Both the position numbers and the translations under genes were made by a program. A DNA stretch of 64,000 nt from Labia minor (Eukaryota; Arthropoda; Insecta; Dermaptera; Spongiphoridae): assembly GCA_963082975.1 (NCBI GenBank), contig OY720345.1, positions 19,060,491-19,124,490 of the forward strand, read 5' to 3'. The notes beneath the pieces are model-generated. The model searched no databases, had not been told where the DNA came from, and was given only the letters and a program-made list of their open reading frames with translations. This document shows, piece by piece, positions 58,828 through 64,000 of this stretch (its first letter is position 1; each line of letters starts with the position of its first letter).

Positions 58828-60060
58828 TATATACCTGTGACACCGAACTATCACTCGACCCTTTAACCAATTTATACAATTTATTTTTATATACTTTAAA
58901 AATTTTACAATTTTTTAATTATTTATTATAATTGTTAAATGGAATTTCTAAAAATGACCCATTAAAAATTTGTTTCCTAAAATGTTTCAAAATAATTCAA
59001 AGAATATTTTGTTTATAAGTTTATTTTTTTAATATTTTATTTATAAAACACGAAAACATTTAAAATTATATGAATAATTGATCTCATAATTGGATTTTTC
59101 ATTTTCAATTGACGATTTGAATTCATAAAATATTAAAAAAAAACTTTTAAAACTTTTTAAATTATATTAAAGTAAGTATATAAGAATATAAGATATATTA
59201 TGGGTGAATTCAAAATGTATGAAGGGATACAATAATAATATATATAATTAATTTACTGATTAAATTAAAATGTATTTTAAATAAGAACACAAAAACAAAT
59301 AAATGTTTTATCTAATTGAATATTTGATATTGTGTTTGAATATTTAGTAAATAATATTTTATAATATTTACCGGAGTATAATAAATTGATAACGTCATTT
59401 AATAATCCTACTATATATCGAATCGAATATAAAGATAAATCTTCTTTTAAACGTTGTGTGAAACAATTTCAAATAATTTAAATGTAAAACTATTAATGAA
59501 ATTAAAAAATCAAATATATGAATATAATATAAATATTTTTAATTTTATTTTAAGAATAGATATATATATCTCACAGGCGGTGGTTGTGACGTCATCCATA
59601 TATTATAAATTTAAATTAAGAAGAACTAATAAAGTTTCGTGAGATGTGATCAATAAAACTCAATTTTTCTTTATAAATACTATCTCTGTTGTGAATTTCA
59701 AAAAAATCGTTAGAGCGGTTTTTGAGAACAATGAAACAAAGAAACAAACAATTTTTACTCGTATAAGAAGATAAGATATAGAAGTTTTATACAATTTTTA
59801 ATTATGGGAAAAACTATCAAACATATATCTTTATTTTTACGGTAAGTTTAGAGGAAAAAAAATGAAAACGCGTAGATAATGGTTTTCTTTTCAATGAGCT
59901 ACATTTCTCAAACACCGACATTTTTCTCAACCTTAGTGAAAATGACTCAGGCACCTTCAAAACGTATAAAAGCATTAAAATCTTGACATCGAAAATTTTC
60001 GTGATCGCTTTATTATCTCTGGCGAGAAAGTAAAAAGAAGATATATTCACCCATAAATTT

Positions 60061-60684
60061 TACTTTTATTTATTTTAATTTACACATAACATATATATAT
60101 AAATATTAATTTTCAAACGTAGTAAAAGAATTAATTTATCTTATTTTCTTAAATTTATTCTTTGTCACGATAAGTGTAAGATAAAATATTTATTAAGGTT
60201 AATATTTGATAATTCAGTTTTTCGAAATATTATTTATGTATGTGGATGTTTGGTATACAAATCTAATCGAAGTAACGGATTAGAATGAAATTTGGCACAG
60301 TTATAGTTTAATATTAATGACTTATATTTCGAAATATTCAAGGAATATGACATAAGAATTAGTCCCAACATTTTGAAAATAATGAAATTTTATATATATA
60401 CAATGTAGGTATACACAAAAACATTTAATTGATTAGAATCAATTATCTTTATTTAATTTTATTTTTTTTTAATTATTTATTTATATCACACAAATTAATT
60501 ATTAACTAAAATAATATATATTTATTGAATATTATGTTTAGAGAAATTAATTTAGATTTCTAATCACACATTAAGATTGAATAATTAATATGTTTGTTAT
60601 AATTAATTTTAATTTCTTTGATAAATGATAAATATAAAAAATAAAATTATATTAATCAAATTAATCAAGATATATATATATATA
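60061..60684. other. AT-rich spacer
   Basis: A piece at about 60240-60340 (GGATTAGAATGAAATTTGG) resembles the 5' part of Helitron-like repeats. No gene. Confidence 0.4.
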
Positions 60685-62103
60685 CCAGCTGGTCAGAGCG
60701 CCTTCGGCGCTCTTCACAGCTGGACAGGGGCTCCGCCCCCTGTACCCCCGAGTGGTACATCGTATTTGGTTAAAAGTAGTAAAAGGTTTTCATCCATTTT
60801 GTTTCAATCAGTATATTACATAAAACATTCATTTCTTTTTGTGTTCTTATTTAAAATATATTTTAATTTAATCAGTAAATTAATTATATATATTATTATT
60901 GTATATGTTATATCTATCTATTTATATAGCTCAAAGATAGTCGAAAGTTCTTGGCCACATTTCTCCAAATGTCCCTATCCTGAGCCCTTGTCCTATCTCT
61001 CTTACGTCCCTTCCTATGCGTCCATGGTCTTGATTCCCTTTGATAATAACTTTGATGAGATAAGCCTCTTTACTGCATGATAACAGGCGTTTCCCGATTG
61101 ATACCTCGATTTAAATTGTATATTAAGATTTTGTATGTTAATACTGTTCCTCTTTGTCACTAAATATTTTTTCTTATCACTATTAATTTCAAACCTCCAT
61201 TAATTTTTCCTCGCTATCTGTAATTGCAATTGCCGAATCTCTTATAATATTTAAGACGTCTGCTTAGCCTTACTTTTCAATTATTTTGTTTAATTGCATT
61301 TCGAGTGATTTTTTCCCAATTTGTGTAATCACATACTCACAACATGCAACATATAATTGGTCAAAGAATATGTATATAATATTTATAATTTTTATGTTTT
61401 ATTTATATTTATAATTTAATTTTGTTTTTGTTTTCTTTTAATAAATAATTCTAATATCAAAAATGCGTAGAGGACGTCTAAAAAATCATATTTTAATTTT
61501 TATATAACCAAGAAATCATTTTTCACTCATTTTCAATTGGCGTTTTGATATACAAAATTAAAGATTATATAAATAAGTAATTTTAATTTTGATCTCATAA
61601 TTGGATTTCCTTTTTCATGTAAGTATATAATTAAGAGTGGAATTACAATATAATCAATAGCTAATATATAATATTAAAAATATATTTACCGATTCGTTCT
61701 ATAATAAATTGATGATGTCATTTAATTCTCCTACTATGTATCGAATCGAATATAAAGATAAATCTTCTTTTAAACGTTGTGTGAAACAATTTCAAATAAT
61801 TTAAATGTAAAACTATTAATGAAATTAAAAAATCAAATATATGAATATAATATAAATATTTTTAATTTTATTTTAAGAATAGATATATATATCTCACAGG
61901 CGGTGGTTGTGACGTCATCCATATATTATAAATTTAAATTAAGAAGAACTAATAAAGTTTCGTGAGATGTGATCAATAAAACTCAATTTTTCTTTATTAA
62001 TACTATCTCTGTTGTGAATTTCAAAAAAATCGTTAGAGCGGTTTTTGAGAACAATGAAACAAAGAAACAAACAAACAATTTTTACTCGTATAAGAAGATA
62101 AGA
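60685..62103 (-). mobile_element. Helitron, 1419 bp, non-autonomous
   Basis: Uninterrupted copy of the family: TC start at 62103 after A, CTGG end at 60685 before T, hairpins at 60700-60750 and TGACGTCA near 61914. It carries the LINE fragment (about 60940-61370) without the 51-bp segment. About 330 bp (61777-62103) are almost identical to 59454-59776, including a 62-codon chance frame, so both copies are young. A plus-strand open frame at 60625-61080 is not read as a gene. Confidence 0.82.
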
Positions 62104-62787
62104 TATAGGTATAATAATTATAATAAATGATAATTTTAATTTATTAAAATTAAAATAATTATAGATTTTAGTTAATTATAGTATAATAATAAATTAGTAT
62201 GAATGATAATTATTTTTTTAGATTCTACAAAAAAATTTATTTATATTCTTTTTTTTAGATAAGGCTCCTGTCTGAATAAACTCTTCAATATTTCAATATT
62301 TATTAGGTTTAATTAAATAGATAAAAAAAAAATTTTCCATTTTTATAATTAATAAGAAATCAATAAAATATTACACTTTTGTTGATTATTTTTTGGAAGA
62401 AAATGAGGATTTTGATTAATATTATATTAATGTATGTCAACTTACTGAATAAATATTATTTTATTTTTTTAATTGAAACAAATGAATACAATTAATGGGA
62501 ATATATATATATATATATATATATATGAAAAGTTGAATATGTATGTTGAGCATTGAGCACAGAATGCTTTAAGCGGGTGACATACTACAAGGAGTACATT
62601 AAATAATATATAGGAAGATATATATATTAAAAAATAAAATCACATGACCTTGTCTTAGTATTCAATTATAATTCTTTAGTATTATAAGTTTCAATAAAAG
62701 ATTTGGAGAAAAATATTGTTTTTTTATAATTTATAAACTTATTTATAATTTTCAATTTTCACATACATATATATATGTATATGTATA
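62104..62787. other. AT-rich spacer
   Basis: A TA run at 62504-62525. No gene or element that I can support. Confidence 0.5.
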
Positions 62788-63361
62788 TGTAGGGTTGGTG
62801 GCTTCGATAGTGAAGCAGATGTATTAAAAAATATCGTTTTTGAAGAAAAAGGTAGCAAAAATAATATCGTTTTGATGAAAAGTATTAGCAAAAAATATAT
62901 CGTTTTTATTGAAAAGTGTAGCAAAAAATATAAGGTTTTAGTTTAGAAATATTAGCAAAAAATATATACACAGATAAAAATAAACGTCTTGGAAATCTTC
63001 GGTTCTTCGTTCTTCGTTCTTCGTATATGTTCTTCTTAACGTCTTGAATCACAACTGCTACTGCTGCTACTGGCAACTGCTACTACTGGCAAGCTAGCCT
63101 GCTTCACGGCTTTTTATACCCGGCTGGCGACATCTAGGCGGAGTGGTGGGGACTCTCGACAACCAATAGCGTGCTAGGCGCTGAACGAAGAGCCAATAGA
63201 TGGCCAGCTTATTATAGCCAATCGTAAGCTTCTAAGAGGGGGTAGCGAGGTTTTAAATATATGTCCCGACGCAACAGGAATTTGCTTACTCGCTCCGAGA
63301 ACATCTTCGTAGGAAAATAATAAAATAAAATAAATTTCATTTTTTCAGATCCTATAACTCA
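62788..63361 (-). mobile_element. LTR-like block at right edge
   Basis: In minus orientation a purine tract (AAAGAGGGGG) at 63362-63371 is followed by TGAGTTATAGG; the block ends CCCTACA at 62788. Inside are several CCAAT-type boxes (63170-63230) and GGGTATAAAAAGCC near 63115, a Pol II promoter layout as in LTRs. Four imperfect 33-bp repeats with TTTTTTGCTAATA-type words lie at 62825-62960. The partner LTR is out of the window, so this is an inferred 3' LTR; a host promoter is the alternative. Confidence 0.45.
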
Positions 63362-63391
63362 CCCCCTCTTTGGTGACATTCGACCCGAATG

Positions 63392-64000
63392 TCAATTCTC
63401 GTAGTTGTCATCGGCGCCTTCACAACAATCTATCTTGTCTCTCCACTTCACCTTCTTCCTTTTTCCATATTTATCAATTTCTTTCTTCACACGATGAGCA
63501 GGATAAAATAGTTTATTAGATTGCACATCAAATATACTTTTCTTATCATCCATATCTTGTGATTCGGATAAATTATTTATGTCTGTTTCTAAATCTAAAT
63601 TTACATTCATTATTTCTTTTAATTCACTAACCTCATAAAAATTAAAGTCTTCCTTTTCTTTATTTAATATACTATCTTCAGTTCCAACTTTACTTGTAGT
63701 TTGTGTTTTATCAAGATCAAAAATTTTATCATTGGGATCAAAATCTTCTTCTCGAATTGTTTTATTTTGATCTTCTGAAGTGCTTTCATCCTTATCAACT
63801 TCCATTGATTCACCTTCATTTGATTTATCCTCTTCATTAACTTTACTTTCAGTCTTTTTTCCATTATCAGTTTTTGGAGATTCTTTATCTGCATCTTCAT
63901 TCTTTTCTTCTTTGACTTCCACTTTTTCATCATATTCTTTCTTATCAGTTTCTTCTTCTTTTTCTACCTCCATCTTTTCATTTTCACTCTCTTCTTTCTT
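63392..64000 (-). CDS. Acidic open frame, C-terminal part, runs off the window
   Basis: At least 193 codons, open to the right edge with no stop, ending at 63392. The N-terminal visible part is a Glu/Lys/Asp-rich, low-complexity stretch (KEEETDKKEYDEKVEVKEE). Near the C-terminus it becomes ordered-looking (SNKLFYPAHRVKKEIDKYGK, then KWRDKIDCCEGADDN). The stop is followed within about 30 bp by the purine tract and LTR-like block. It may be the last part of an LTR-element polyprotein or of a host nuclear protein; no domain decides this. The true start is outside the window. Confidence 0.45.
   Translation of the reverse strand, partial: KKEESENEKMEVEKEEETDKKEYDEKVEVKEEKNEDADKESPKTDNGKKTESKVNEEDKSNEGESMEVDKDESTSEDQNKTIREEDFDPNDKIFDLDKTQTTSKVGTEDSILNKEKEDFNFYEVSELKEIMNVNLDLETDINNLSESQDMDDKKSIFDVQSNKLFYPAHRVKKEIDKYGKRKKVKWRDKIDCCEGADDNYEN

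Larger units (their letters stand above)
56582..59776 (-). mobile_element. Helitron, non-autonomous, split by a Tc1-type element
   Basis: In minus orientation it starts TCTTATCTTCTTATACGAG after A (59776) and ends with the GC-rich hairpins and CTGG before T (56582). It carries the same LINE fragment (56840-57130) with the same internal deletion as 20411-23274, less the 51-bp segment. Without the Tc1 insertion it is about 1.54 kb. No Rep/helicase frame. Confidence 0.8.
56320..60060 (+). repeat. Repeat family H3, split by a Helitron
   Basis: Left part 56320-56581 holds the CGTCACGTGCTGG module; right part 59777-60060 continues with the stretch that follows it in the uninterrupted copy at 44534-45180. 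Joining across the Helitron gives CCATATATAGAAGTTTTA, matching CTATATATAGCAGTTTTA there. Confidence 0.6.

Noticed and set aside
59454-59642. 62-codon frame repeated identically at 61777-61965
   Set aside because: It spans the AT-rich core of the Helitron and the TGACGTCA block, has no protein-like composition, and is identical only because the two Helitrons are young copies.
60625-61080. 151-codon frame with hydrophobic stretches
   Set aside because: It is antisense to the LINE fragment and hairpin tail of the Helitron, and the same frame recurs at every copy (56663-56938, and reversed at 22933-23193).

Overview
This is AT-rich eukaryotic DNA from an insect. The evidence is a set of five-exon odorant-receptor genes of the insect 7tm_6 family, spliceosomal GT/AG introns, C2H2 zinc-finger genes, and a dense load of Helitrons, hAT, Tc1/mariner, piggyBac-like, LINE and LTR elements. 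There is no operon structure, and I recognised no tRNA or rRNA gene. The order of insect cannot be settled from the window.

Left part (1 to about 29,800): a tandem array of a cassette made of one odorant-receptor gene followed by one zinc-finger gene, all on the minus strand. Unit 1 has receptor OR-A (465-4809, 396 codons in five exons) and ZNF-1 (6675-8084). Unit 2 has a composite receptor (exons 3-5 at 8975-10684, exons 1-2 at 15716-16693, plus an extra exon 2 and a truncated exon 1 between them) and ZNF-2 (18558-20219, with an in-frame stop). Unit 3 has OR-D (24714-29210, complete) and no zinc-finger gene. Exons 1-2 of unit 2 and unit 3 lie in about 1.9 kb with no difference I could see, while the flanks have diverged. 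Because the units are paralogous, each transposon insertion has its empty site in another unit. This shows four hAT-type insertions in the array with 8-bp target duplications and one 2.86-kb Helitron placed exactly between A and T.

Middle (about 29,800 to 46,200): LINE debris, a 5'-truncated LINE with an open reverse-transcriptase frame (32859-34493), a 101-bp palindrome-bearing tandem repeat, and two unrecognised secreted-protein genes on the plus strand: gene G1 (35436-37404, 3 exons, 199 aa) and gene G2 (40242-46108, 4 exons, 279 aa). Their introns and the space between them hold piggyBac-like, mariner, hAT and LINE remnants.

Right part (46,200 to 64,000): gene-poor and transposon-rich. 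It holds mariner remnants, a TTAGG-bearing MITE, a foldback, a solo LTR (53198-54270), and a triple nest: an intact-looking Tc1-type transposon (57179-58827) inside a Helitron (56582-59776) inside an older repeat. A second Helitron follows (60685-62103). At the right edge there is an LTR-like block with the end of an acidic open frame that runs out of the window.

Splice models are read by eye from reading-frame continuity and GT/AG signals. They agree across paralogues but have not been tested against transcripts.
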